Shown here: one piece after another, positions 1 to 6,863 of the stretch | Position numbering within the stretch: position 1 is the first letter of the stretch | How the letters are laid out: every line of letters begins with the position of its first letter | NCBI RefSeq assembly: GCF_900110375.1 | Contig: NZ_FODN01000002.1 | Coordinates: 385,086-449,085, forward strand | Direction: 5' to 3' | DNA: 64,000 nt | DNA from: Flavobacterium sinopsychrotolerans | GTDB lineage: Bacteria; Bacteroidota; Bacteroidia; Flavobacteriales; Flavobacteriaceae | Program-made: the position numbers and the translations under genes | The notes under the pieces: generated by a model | What the model saw: only the letters and a program-made list of their open reading frames with translations | Database searches by the model: none | Told to the model about the DNA's origin: nothing

Positions 1-449
1 CTGGTGCAACCTCCCGCATAACGAGAACCAAAACCAATAAAAAAGCCACCAACAACCATCATAAAAAAGCCTTTGAGTGTAAATAAACTTTCCCACGAGA
101 ATAATTGTTCGGGTAGCATTCCGTAAATTTCTGTCATTCCATAGCTTGCCAATTCGGTTTTTAGATTTCCATTAATAAGGATTGGATTTGGATTTGACAA
201 AAAATTAAAAGCAATCACACCACCCAATAAAATACCGAAAACGAAAAACATATTCCAGATTTCTTTCTTCCAATAATATTTGAAAAACTTTATGTTTGCT
301 GGTAAGCACATGGCGCAAGTGTGACGTAATGAGGCGCTAATACCAAATGATTTGTTTCCAATGATTAACAAAGCCGGAACCGTAAGTCCAACTAATGGGC
401 CTGCAATATACCAAGGCCAAGGTTCTCTGATTAATTCTAGAATTTCCAT
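1..449 (-). CDS. YeeE/YedE family membrane carrier, N-terminal part (cut by window edge)
   Basis: Open from an ATG at 449 down to base 1, so about 149 residues are visible and the C-terminus is missing. The translation begins MEILELIREPWPWYIAGPLV and has hydrophobic segments at about residues 15-32, 65-82 and 125-145. It ends in a small-residue motif (GSRYAGGCT) that is characteristic of YeeE/YedE proteins, whose known members import thiosulfate or move other sulfur species. A CHxxC-like stretch (RHTCAMCLP, about residues 47-55) adds cysteines that could relay sulfur. A CRP/FNR-like palindrome lies 49 bases upstream of the start, shared with the neighbouring sulfur genes. Family assignment is confident; the substrate is inference. 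Confidence 0.85.
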   Translation of the reverse strand, partial: MEILELIREPWPWYIAGPLVGLTVPALLIIGNKSFGISASLRHTCAMCLPANIKFFKYYWKKEIWNMFFVFGILLGGVIAFNFLSNPNPILINGNLKTELASYGMTEIYGMLPEQLFSWESLFTLKGFFMMVVGGFFIGFGSRYAGGCT

Positions 450-497
450 ATTTATATTTTTATTGTTGTAAAATTCACTTTTAAAAAAGATAACTAG

Positions 498-513
498 TGT
501 AACTTATGTCACA
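498..513 (-). promoter_or_regulatory. CRP/FNR-like operator of the YeeE gene
   Basis: TGTAACTTATGTCACA is an inverted repeat (TGTAAC-TTAT-GTCACA, one mismatch between arms), and the symmetry extends one base further each side. Its centre is 28.5 nt upstream of a weak -7 box on the minus strand (TGAATTTT, 470-477, against TAnnTTTG). The same motif at the same spacing occurs before three other promoters here. The position suits an activator of the Crp/Fnr superfamily; the regulator gene is not in the window. Confidence 0.7.
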
Positions 514-635
514 CAACAAAAAAAAACATGTAAAAAATGACATATATAAGATAAGTTATCCTGTCTCATTTTTATTTAATTAGCTATTAGTCTGGATGTA
601 TTATTAAAATTCAGAGTTCATTAAAAGGGTATCAA

Positions 636-669
636 ACAAAAAAAGTGCTTGATTTCTCAAACACTTTTA
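636..669 (-). terminator. Rho-independent terminator after the thioredoxin operon
   Basis: Read on the minus strand: AAAAGTGTTTGA, loop GAAA, TCAAGCACTTTT, continuing into a T7 run. The stem has one G-T pair. It lies about 200 bases past the stop of the DUF6132 gene at 876. Confidence 0.7.
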
Positions 670-875
670 ACAAATTAAAACTAGAATCTATGATTTTTTT
701 GGCTTTTTTTAGAAGAGTAACATCTGCTTTTTTTACTATTGTGGCACTACCACAAGACTTCTTAAAGTAAATTTATTAGTGAGTACAGTATAATATAATA
801 CTAGTTTTTCTATTAAAATTAGGTCTATGTTTATTACTTCTTTCTTGACTATTTATTAAAAATTAATTTGAACTT

Positions 876-1070
876 TTATTCCTTTTTGGGAGTTTTTACA
901 AACATATTAAAAATTAGACCGCCCATTAAACCTCCATACAAAGTACTGTTTACAGGTTTAGAAGTAATGGCGCATGTTCCTGACTCACACCCGATGTTGA
1001 GATAATATAAATAACCTGCAACAGCTCCGATTATAATTCCAATAAGGGTGAGAATAACTTTTTTGTTCAT
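876..1070 (-). CDS. DUF6132 family small membrane protein
   Basis: A 64-residue protein with two hydrophobic segments (about residues 5-22 and 43-56), a cysteine pair between them (NIGCESGTCAIT) and a basic C-terminus. It resembles DUF6132, a family of small inner-membrane proteins with no known biochemical role. I start it at the ATG at 1070; a TTG two codons upstream is also possible. That ATG sits 2 bases after the stop of the thioredoxin gene, so the two are translationally coupled. The exposed CxxxxC in a sulfur-gene cluster suggests a thiol or sulfur link, which is inference only. Confidence 0.75.
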   Translation of the reverse strand: MNKKVILTLIGIIIGAVAGYLYYLNIGCESGTCAITSKPVNSTLYGGLMGGLIFNMFVKTPKKE

Positions 1071-1072
1071 AT

Positions 1073-1378
1073 TCAATTACTTTTTTCTAGAATAATATTT
1101 ATTAGTTCTTCGGTTGATAAAACGCCGGATTGTCTCCACAATTGTTTTCCGTTTTGAAACAATAATAATGTACGAACGCCACGAACATCATATTTTGCTG
1201 CCATTTTTATATTTTCATCGATATCAATTTTGAGTATAGTAACGCGATTTCCCAGACGCTCTTTTACTAATTTTAAAACAGGAGTTAGCATTTGGCAAGG
1301 ACCACACCAAGTGGCAGAAAAATCAACTAGAACTGGATTTTCGGAATTAATAGTATCTTTAAAATTACTCTTTTCCAT
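1073..1378 (-). CDS. Thioredoxin family protein
   Basis: A 101-residue single-domain thioredoxin with the active site WCGPC (Cys25, Cys28) after the usual VLVDFSATWCGPC strand, then the VRGVRTLLLF strand that carries the fold's cis-Pro region; here the usual cis-Pro position reads Arg-Thr. I start it at the ATG at 1378 (MEKSNF), because longer readings only run through the upstream gene. The start overlaps the end of the DUF2892 gene by 14 bases. There is no signal peptide, so it is cytoplasmic. As the middle gene of an operon under the sulfur operator, it probably reduces persulfides or polysulfides carried by partner proteins; that role is inferred. Confidence 0.9.
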   Translation of the reverse strand: MEKSNFKDTINSENPVLVDFSATWCGPCQMLTPVLKLVKERLGNRVTILKIDIDENIKMAAKYDVRGVRTLLLFQNGKQLWRQSGVLSTEELINIILEKSN

Positions 1379-1580
1379 CGTCCTTTTTTTTTGATTTTGG
1401 AATAGCACAACCATTACTACCACAACATCCTGTATTGAAAAGCGCCATTCCTGTAAATAAAACTCCTGGGATTAGGAATAAATAATTTTCAGTAAAAAAG
1501 GCTTGTAGAATCACTATTATCCCCAGAACGAATCGAATGGCTCTGATGAAACTCCAATTGGTTAACATTGTGTTCAGCAT
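1365..1580 (-). CDS. DUF2892 / YgaP-like transmembrane protein
   Basis: A 71-residue protein with two membrane segments (about residues 15-28 and 31-48), followed by a Cys-rich tail (NTGCCGSNGCAIPKSKKK) and a charged end. It matches the DUF2892 family, found alone or fused to rhodanese domains as in E. coli YgaP, and often encoded with sulfur-transfer genes. It is the first gene of a three-gene operon (DUF2892 - thioredoxin - DUF6132). A strong -7 box (1813-1820) and an operator (1841-1856) lie about 230-275 bases upstream, giving a long leader. Confidence 0.8.
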   Translation of the reverse strand: MLNTMLTNWSFIRAIRFVLGIIVILQAFFTENYLFLIPGVLFTGMALFNTGCCGSNGCAIPKSKKKDDGKE

Positions 1581-1812
1581 ACTTATAAATTAAATACATT
1601 TTTGAATTTTGTCATAAAGCAAACTTGGATTACTTTATGATATTTTTTTGAAATTAATCAAATCTTCTATTAAAGCCAGATGAAAATCTATTGTTGTCAA
1701 ATACCCCTAAATTTCTGAAATTTCCACTGTCATAATTTCCCTTTGTGTGTTAATAATTCTGTGGAGAATGTTATTTCAAAATTATTTTTATGATTAAAAA
1801 CAAAATAGAGAC

Positions 1813-1856
1813 CAAATTTACGTGTTGCATTTATTAAAATGGTTACAAATGTTACA
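1813..1856 (-). promoter_or_regulatory. Promoter and CRP/FNR-like operator of the DUF2892-thioredoxin operon
   Basis: On the minus strand, TAAATTTG (1820-1813) is a full match to the Bacteroidota -7 box TAnnTTTG. Upstream at 1841-1856 lies GGTTACAAATGTTACA, with a perfect right arm GTTACA and a weaker left arm. The centre of the operator is 28.5 nt from the first base of the -7 box, as at the other sites. The transcript would start near 1807 and carry a leader of about 225 nt. Confidence 0.6.
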
Positions 1857-1869
1857 CAAGCTTTTGAAA

Positions 1870-2531
1870 CTATAATTGCACTATTTTGCCAGAATGAACA
1901 TCGTAGCGCATTGATACAATTTTTATATGCTTCTTTTTACAATAGGATTTTGTTTGATTAAGGTTGTTGAATGCGCAATGTTAGCATTTATGGAACCCAA
2001 TAAATTTTTTCCCTTCGGCATTTTTTTTTCTTCAGCCTTTTCTTCTTTTTCCTGAGCAAGAGTGGCCACAATATCATCAATGTGGCTTAAATGTTTTTTG
2101 TATAAATTATCTTTATCAGCAATATAGGCTTTGACTGCACCACATTCTGTATGACCTAAAACAACAATTAATTGTACGTCAAGATGTTCTACTGCATATT
2201 CAATACTTCCCATGTCAATATCTGAAATTAGGTTGCCTGCATTTCTAATGACAAACAAGTCGCCTAATCCTTGGTCAAATAATACTTCAGGAGAAACCCT
2301 GCTGTCAGAGCAAGTAAGCACTATAGCAAAAGGATGTTGTTCATTTTGGTTTTTTAGCACTGTTTTTTTGTCTTGATGCGGATGAATGGATTTTTCGTTT
2401 AGAAAACGTTGATTTCCAAAAATTAGTTGTTCTATTGGTTTTTGATTTTCTACAATCGGGTTTGCTGTTTCTTCTTTCTTACAACCTATTGTGATACTTA
2501 AAATTGCAATTGCCAGGATTGTTTTTCTCAT
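1870..2531 (-). pseudogene. Beta-carbonic anhydrase lipoprotein with a one-base frameshift near its C-terminus
   Basis: Beta-carbonic anhydrases convert CO2 and bicarbonate. Residues 1-17 form a lipoprotein signal (SITIGC, Cys17). The zinc site is complete: CSDSR (Cys74, Asp76, Arg78) and HTECG (His127, Cys130). The reading frame from ATG 2531 stops at 1923-1925 after 202 residues. The next frame, from 1926 to a stop at 1870-1872, encodes IKIVSMRYDVHSGKIVQL, which is the family's usual last strand. Adding one A to the A5 run at 1938-1934 joins the two frames and gives 220 residues (VKKKHIKIV). So this is a recent deletion, a sequencing error in a homopolymer, or slippage. The shortened 202-residue protein may still be active. 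The gene has its own operator and promoter upstream. Confidence 0.75.
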
Positions 2532-2551
2532 TTTACTTTCAATTATTTTTT

Positions 2552-2596
2552 CAAAAGTAGCTGGTGAATTTGAGGTTTATTGTAACTTATATCACA
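2552..2596 (-). promoter_or_regulatory. Promoter and CRP/FNR-like operator of the carbonic anhydrase gene
   Basis: TGTAACTTATATCACA (2581-2596) is an inverted repeat of the TGTRAY-N4-RTYACA type. On the minus strand a perfect -7 box TACTTTTG lies at 2559-2552, 29.5 nt from the operator centre. The predicted start near 2546 leaves a 15-nt leader before the ATG at 2531. Confidence 0.7.
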
Positions 2597-2750
2597 TAGC
2601 AAAAAAAGAGATTGCCTTTTTTTCTTTCACTTTTGAAATGTACTTAATTCTTGTCCTAATTTGTTTATGTTGTCCACTTGTTACTGCCTGAATTATTTCT
2701 TTGTCATCATAATTAAAATCAGTCCGCATGAATTCTAAAGTAATATCCAT
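2592..2750 (-). CDS. Small hypothetical protein, 52 aa (doubtful)
   Basis: Between the divergent carbonic anhydrase and TauE genes the minus strand has an open frame from ATG 2750 to TGA 2592. It encodes a charged peptide beginning MDITLEFMRTDFNYDDKEII, with ordinary amino acid composition and codon use. The frame stays open about 20 codons further upstream without another ATG, so it could be the tail of a decayed gene. Its stop codon lies inside the carbonic anhydrase operator. I recognise no family. It is either a small gene or a remnant. Confidence 0.3.
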   Translation of the reverse strand: MDITLEFMRTDFNYDDKEIIQAVTSGQHKQIRTRIKYISKVKEKKAISFFAM

Positions 2751-2826
2751 GTGCACGGCTTTGCGGCAAGTAGTTAAACTAAAAATGAATCGTTATCATA
2801 TTGAACTTTTAGATTAAATGTTCCTA

Positions 2827-2871
2827 TGTGATAAATGTTACAGACTGTAAAATTTTAAGTAGCAATATTTG
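2827..2871 (+). promoter_or_regulatory. Promoter and CRP/FNR-like operator of the TauE-SQR operon
   Basis: TGTGATAAATGTTACA (2827-2842) is the operator; AATATTTG (2864-2871) is a -7 box with one mismatch to TAnnTTTG. The distance from operator centre to -7 box is 29.5 nt, identical to the carbonic anhydrase promoter. The predicted transcript starts about 13 nt before the ATG at 2890. Confidence 0.7.
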
Positions 2872-2889
2872 CAATATAAAATTATAATT

Positions 2890-3687
2890 ATGGAATATGT
2901 AGGTTATTTTGCGTCAATCCTTATTGGCGTAGCTTTGGGACTGATAGGGGGAGGTGGTTCCATTCTTACTGTACCTGTTTTAGTCTATTTATTTGCAGTT
3001 GAACCAGTATTAGCAACAGCTTATTCGTTGTTTATTGTTGGTTTAACAAGTGCTGTAGGAACTGTAGGCTATTTCAAAAAAGGTTTGGTTAACATAAAAA
3101 CAGCTATTGTTTTTGGTATCCCATCAATTATCGCCGTTTTTACAACAAGAGCTTTTATTGTTCCTGCTATACCTAAAGAGATCTTTTCAATAGAAAACTT
3201 CATACTCACTAAAGATCTTTTTTTAATGTTACTTTTTGCTGTAATCATGGTTATTGCATCTTATACAATGATTAAAAAAGATAAAAAAACTACCATAGAA
3301 GAAGCTGGAGAGCAAAAATTTAATTATCCATTAATACTTATTGAAGGTGCAATTGTAGGTGTTATTACAGGTTTAGTTGGTGCGGGTGGTGGATTTTTAA
3401 TCATTCCTGCATTAGTTATTCTTAGTAAATTACCCATGAAAGAAGCTGTAGGAACGTCTCTTGTAATTATTGCCGCCAAATCATTAATAGGCTTTTTTGG
3501 CGAAGGTGGAGAAAGTGCTATTGACTGGCAATTTCTATTTACCATTTCAGGTTTTGCAATTGTTGGAATTTTCATTGGAACGGCATTGTCTAAAAAAATA
3601 GATGGTAATAAACTAAAACCTGCATTTGGCTGGTTCGTTTTGGTAATGGGTATTTACATTATTACCAAAGAGTTATTTCTAAAATAA
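2890..3687 (+). CDS. TauE/SafE family sulfite or organosulfonate exporter
   Basis: A 265-residue polytopic inner-membrane protein. It has the internal repeat of the TauE/SafE family: a glycine-rich motif near the N-terminus (GLIGGGGSILTVPVLVYL, about residues 17-34) recurs in the second half (GLVGAGGGFLIIPALVIL). I start it at ATG 2890 (MEYVGYF) because it directly precedes the first membrane segment. The next gene, a sulfide:quinone oxidoreductase, follows after 65 bases with no terminator, so the two are likely co-transcribed from the operator at 2827. In that setting it probably exports sulfite made from persulfide. Family is sure; substrate is inferred. Confidence 0.88.
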   Translation: MEYVGYFASILIGVALGLIGGGGSILTVPVLVYLFAVEPVLATAYSLFIVGLTSAVGTVGYFKKGLVNIKTAIVFGIPSIIAVFTTRAFIVPAIPKEIFSIENFILTKDLFLMLLFAVIMVIASYTMIKKDKKTTIEEAGEQKFNYPLILIEGAIVGVITGLVGAGGGFLIIPALVILSKLPMKEAVGTSLVIIAAKSLIGFFGEGGESAIDWQFLFTISGFAIVGIFIGTALSKKIDGNKLKPAFGWFVLVMGIYIITKELFLK

Positions 3688-3752
3688 AATTCACATTGAT
3701 ACAGATACAAATTCAATACGTTTATCTTCTTATTTTAAAAAAAATCTAAAAA

Positions 3753-5027
3753 ATGGCTAATCATTATCAAATATTAATTGTTGGAGGAGGAAATGCGGGA
3801 CTTTCAGTCGCTTCACAATTACTTATCAAAAAAAATAATCTAAACATTGGAATCATTGATCCATCTGAAAAACATTATTACCAACCTGCATGGACTCTTG
3901 TTGGTGCTGGCATTTTTGAGATCAATAAGACGGTTCGAAATGAAAAAGATGTGATTCCAAAAAACACTACTTGGATCAAAGAAGCCGTGGCTGAATTTAT
4001 GCCTACTGAAAATAAAGTAAAATGCCTTTCGGGGGATGAATTTACGTATGATTATTTGGTGGTTTGTCCTGGAATTCAATTGGATTGGAATAAGATAAAA
4101 GGTTTAAAGGAAACATTAGGAAAAAATAACGTGAGTAGTAACTACTCTTTTCAACACGCACCATATACCTGGGAAATGATTGAAAATTTCAAAGGCGGCA
4201 CAGCTGTTTTCACAAACCCTACAACACCCATTAAATGTGGAGGAGCACCTCATAAAATCATGTATTTAGCTTGCGATTATTGGCGCAAAAAAGGAATTTT
4301 GGACAAATGTGATATCCATTATATTTCTGGAGCAAATGCAATATTTGGTGTTAAAGAATACGCGGAGACACTAAAAAAAGTAATAGCCAAATATAATATT
4401 CACGTGCATTATGGCGCTAATGTGACAGCGATACATGGTGAAAACAAAACGGTAGAATTTGAAACCCAAGAAATTGATGAAAATCTAAATCAAAAACTGT
4501 CCGATAAAAATGCCGCTTGTTACGGAATCATAGAAAACAAAACTACTGATGATCTTAAAAAGGTCATACTAAATTTTGATCTCTGCCACGCAGTTCCCCC
4601 GCAATCCGCACCTGATTTTATAAAAAATAGTCCTTTAAGAGATCCGGAAAATCTATTGGGATATGTAGATATTAATAAAAATACAATGCAGCATACTCAT
4701 TTTAGAAATGTATTTGCTCTTGGAGATTGTACCAATGCTCCCTGTAGTAAAACAGGTGCGGCAATTAGAAAGCAAGCCCCGGTTGTGGTCGAAAATCTTT
4801 TGGCAATTATAGATAATAAAGTTGGAACGGCTCAATACGACGGGTATAGTGCATGTCCAATTCCTACTCAATACGGAAAATTAATGCTAGCTGAATTCGA
4901 TTATACAAATACACCCAAAATGACTTTTCCAATAAATCAGGCAAAACCAAATTGGGCGATGTGGATCCTAAAAACTAAGATATTGCCTTGGTTGTATTGG
5001 AATAAAATCCTAAAAGGAACGGCATAA
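3753..5027 (+). CDS. sqr: Sulfide:quinone oxidoreductase, type II-like (FAD)
   Basis: A 424-residue flavoprotein that oxidises sulfide to sulfane sulfur and passes electrons to quinone at the inner membrane. The N-terminal dinucleotide fold is clear (ILIVGGGNAGLSVA, residues 7-20), as is the second FAD motif VFALGDCTNAP (320-330). Two cysteines sit at redox positions: Cys162 in TPIKCGGAPHKIMYL and Cys331 in NAPCSKTGAA. The KCxGAPxKIMYL block is typical of type II enzymes, which include mitochondrial SQOR. The C-terminal 50 residues are Trp-rich (WAMWILKTKILPWLYW) and probably form the amphipathic membrane anchor. It lies in an operon with TauE and is followed by a terminator at 5056. A degraded copy of its 3' end lies just downstream. 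Confidence 0.9.
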   Translation: MANHYQILIVGGGNAGLSVASQLLIKKNNLNIGIIDPSEKHYYQPAWTLVGAGIFEINKTVRNEKDVIPKNTTWIKEAVAEFMPTENKVKCLSGDEFTYDYLVVCPGIQLDWNKIKGLKETLGKNNVSSNYSFQHAPYTWEMIENFKGGTAVFTNPTTPIKCGGAPHKIMYLACDYWRKKGILDKCDIHYISGANAIFGVKEYAETLKKVIAKYNIHVHYGANVTAIHGENKTVEFETQEIDENLNQKLSDKNAACYGIIENKTTDDLKKVILNFDLCHAVPPQSAPDFIKNSPLRDPENLLGYVDINKNTMQHTHFRNVFALGDCTNAPCSKTGAAIRKQAPVVVENLLAIIDNKVGTAQYDGYSACPIPTQYGKLMLAEFDYTNTPKMTFPINQAKPNWAMWILKTKILPWLYWNKILKGTA

Positions 5028-5055
5028 TAATTAGTGCACTTTATTTTAGTTTGTT

Positions 5056-5089
5056 ATCCCTTTCGAGTCAAATTGAAAGGGATTTTTTT
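5056..5089 (+). terminator. Rho-independent terminator of the TauE-SQR operon
   Basis: ATCCCTTTC and GAAAGGGAT form a 9-bp stem around a 9-nt loop, followed by T7, 29 bases after the SQR stop. Confidence 0.8.
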
Positions 5090-5124
5090 CAACGTCATTG
5101 ATGCCTCAATCAACTCTTAATAGC

Positions 5125-5381
5125 GATAATTTATGTCCTGATGTAGCGCCCCAATCAGTAACAGAGTTTATTATAAAAAATCCTCATGAGTCGGACTATA
5201 TCATTAGTATGTTTAGCTGCGTATCCAATTCCTACTCCATACGGAAAATTAATGTGGTGAGAATACTCCAAACGTGTCTTTCCCTATTGATCAAGTGAAA
5301 CTAGCATGGTTGATGTGGATACAAAAAGTGAAAATTTTAACCTAATTATATTGGAATAAAATATGGAAATGAACAGCTTAA
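5125..5381 (+). pseudogene. Vestigial second sulfide:quinone oxidoreductase, 3' fragments
   Basis: Two blocks match the SQR gene just upstream. Block one (about 5125-5190) reads DNLCPDVAPQSVTEFIIKNP against FDLCHAVPPQSAPDFIKNSP (SQR residues 276-294). Block two (about 5220-5381) starts YPIPTPYGKLM and continues, after a frame change, as FPIDQVKLAWLMWIQKVKIL, an in-frame stop, LYWNKIWK, another stop, and TA. This matches SQR residues 369-424. About 70 codons between the blocks are missing. The fragments differ from SQR at many positions, so this is an old paralogue that has decayed, not a recent duplication. Confidence 0.8.
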
Positions 5382-5487
5382 AAGTTGTGTTTTTTAAATA
5401 AAAAGTACCATTATTGTCTCTTTTTAATAATTATCTTTAACAGAATTCTACACTATCATTTTAATATAAATACTAATGGTATTTTAA

Positions 5488-5583
5488 ATTGAAAATAATC
5501 TTCTTTGGACTATCGGGGCAACCATTTTGTTAATTGTTTTTGTTGCTGGATCCATTTATTTTGCAATAACGTCTTTACGATAA
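5488..5583 (+). other. Short membrane-segment reading frame without a standard start codon
   Basis: Between the SQR remnant and the AraC gene, an open frame starting with ATT after a stop encodes NLLWTIGATILLIVFVAGSI then YFAITSLR and a stop. This is one clear membrane span with a basic end. There is no ATG, GTG or TTG, so it is either a tail of a deleted gene or a micro-peptide with a rare ATT start. I recognise no family. Confidence 0.3.
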
Positions 5584-5589
5584 TTAAAT

Positions 5590-6474
5590 ATGAATGAAAT
5601 TAAAAATATTAAATGTAGTGAAGTAACACAAAATGAGTTAAAGTTTGCCGTTTACCATACTTCGGATTTTTTACCTTTTATGCAAAAATTAAATATTCCG
5701 CACCGCCATAATTATTACATGATTTTGATTAATGAAAAGGGCATTGGATCACAATTGATTGATTTTAAAGAATCTTCTATTGAACCACTTTCAGTAACTT
5801 GTATGCATTATGGACAAATTCACCAATGGGTGGATTATGATAAAATTGAGGGTTATATATTAGTATTCGAAAGTGATTTTTTTGCACTCCGGTATCAAAA
5901 TTATCAGTTAAGCGAATTTTCGTTTCTTACCTATCGGTATAAGCAGCCCTATTTAAAAATTGCTGTCGAAAAATTCGAACGCTTAAAATCCATTGCAGTA
6001 TGGATGCTTCATGAATATAAAACCAATGAAACCGATTATGAGAAAAGCTTGCGCTCCTTGCTTAATTTATTATTAATTGATTTAAATCGATTGTTTGAAC
6101 CTATACCTAAAAATACTGAATTCAGTCAATCGTTGCAACTCGTTCATCATTTTGAAGAACTAATAAATCAACATTACAAACAAAAACACTTTGTAAAAGA
6201 GTATGCTGCCATGCTGAATATTCGTCCCAATTATCTCAATTCTGTTTGCAACGATGTGGTAAAGATTGCTGCTGGAGATTTAATTAGAAATAGAATCTTG
6301 TTAGAATCCAAGCGATTACTCATTCACGAACAAAAAACAGTCGCTGAAATTGCTTATGAATTAGGCTTTGAAGACAATTCCTATTTTGGACGTTTCTTCA
6401 AAAAATATGAAAACATAACTCCTGATGCATTTAAGCGTACGTTTATTAATGCGAGTAAATCCTCTCCAATTTAA
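5590..6474 (+). CDS. AraC family transcriptional regulator
   Basis: A 294-residue regulator. The N-terminal half is a cupin-like sensing domain starting PHRHNYYMILI (about residues 37-47). The C-terminal 95 residues hold the two AraC-type helix-turn-helix units: YAAMLNIRPNYLNSVC, then the diagnostic VAEIAYELGFEDNSYFGRFF and the closing ITPDAFKR. Its ligand is unknown. It stands alone on the plus strand, between the SQR remnant and cydAB, so local control of cytochrome bd is a reasonable guess. It is not the regulator that binds the CRP/FNR-like palindromes, since AraC proteins use direct repeats. Confidence 0.9.
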   Translation: MNEIKNIKCSEVTQNELKFAVYHTSDFLPFMQKLNIPHRHNYYMILINEKGIGSQLIDFKESSIEPLSVTCMHYGQIHQWVDYDKIEGYILVFESDFFALRYQNYQLSEFSFLTYRYKQPYLKIAVEKFERLKSIAVWMLHEYKTNETDYEKSLRSLLNLLLIDLNRLFEPIPKNTEFSQSLQLVHHFEELINQHYKQKHFVKEYAAMLNIRPNYLNSVCNDVVKIAAGDLIRNRILLESKRLLIHEQKTVAEIAYELGFEDNSYFGRFFKKYENITPDAFKRTFINASKSSPI

Positions 6475-6633
6475 AAGCAACTATTTATTGTTAAGTAACT
6501 ATTACAATATACTTTTTACCTTTAAAATCTATTTTTAATAAAATTTAAAATATGCTTTTTTTCTAAAAAACGTATTGTCATACAAAAGCCCCTATTTATA
6601 AACAAATGGAATACTATTGCCAATGGTAATAAA

Positions 6634-6801
6634 ATGCTTGAAAAATGTTTTATTTGTAGTCAGCGTACTGAATTAGAACCAGGTTTTTGTGAAGGGAGTG
6701 GTTATCTAACTTATGGGTTAAGCGTTTGGAAATCAATTATAACTTTTGTAGTTTGGATTTCTGCAACAGGTTATGGTTTTAAAAATAGAGAAGTTTTGTA
6801 G
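6634..6801 (+). CDS. Small Cys-containing membrane peptide, 55 aa, unknown function
   Basis: An open frame from ATG 6634 to TAG 6801 encodes a peptide that starts MLEKCFICSQRTELEPGFCE and continues with one hydrophobic span (about residues 31-47) and a short basic end. The layout, a CxxC (Cys5, Cys8) plus a third Cys (Cys19) and then a single membrane helix, looks designed rather than random. The frame's amino acid use is ordinary. It lies 62 bases before cydA on the same strand. It could be an accessory peptide of cytochrome bd like CydX, but it does not resemble CydX. Alternatively it is a remnant. No family recognised. Confidence 0.45.
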   Translation: MLEKCFICSQRTELEPGFCEGSGYLTYGLSVWKSIITFVVWISATGYGFKNREVL

Positions 6802-6863
6802 TTGACCCTATTTTTTCATGGTAATGATAAATTTAACACAAATAATACTAAAAATAATTACTT

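Larger units (their letters stand above)
450..875. other. Intergenic region: operator plus terminator, no intact gene
   Basis: This stretch holds the operator of the YeeE gene (498-513) and a terminator for the operon ending at 876 (636-669), both listed separately. A stretch open on the minus strand from 772 to 632 (46 codons, starting ATT, with Lys- and Ser-rich text) has no ATG, GTG or TTG start and runs through the terminator. I do not count it as a gene; it may be a remnant. Three A7/T7 runs lie between 691 and 734. Confidence 0.5.

Noticed and set aside
632..772. 46-codon open stretch on the minus strand (Lys/Ser-rich) in the first intergenic region
   Set aside because: It lacks any ATG, GTG or TTG start, runs through a convincing terminator, and owes much of its length to A7 runs.
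1935..1941. Programmed -1 frameshift in the carbonic anhydrase gene
   Set aside because: The A5 run in the context GTA AAA AGA is not a standard X XXY YYZ slippery site and no stimulatory stem was seen; simple base loss is more likely, though slippage is not excluded.
2491..2691. Plus-strand frame across the carbonic anhydrase 5' end and promoter
   Set aside because: It is antisense to the start of a clear gene and covers its promoter and operator; its composition is typical of a shadow frame.
5098..5298. 66-codon plus-strand frame as a gene
   Set aside because: Its middle matches one SQR segment, then it leaves the SQR frame; it is the decayed SQR copy, not a gene of its own.
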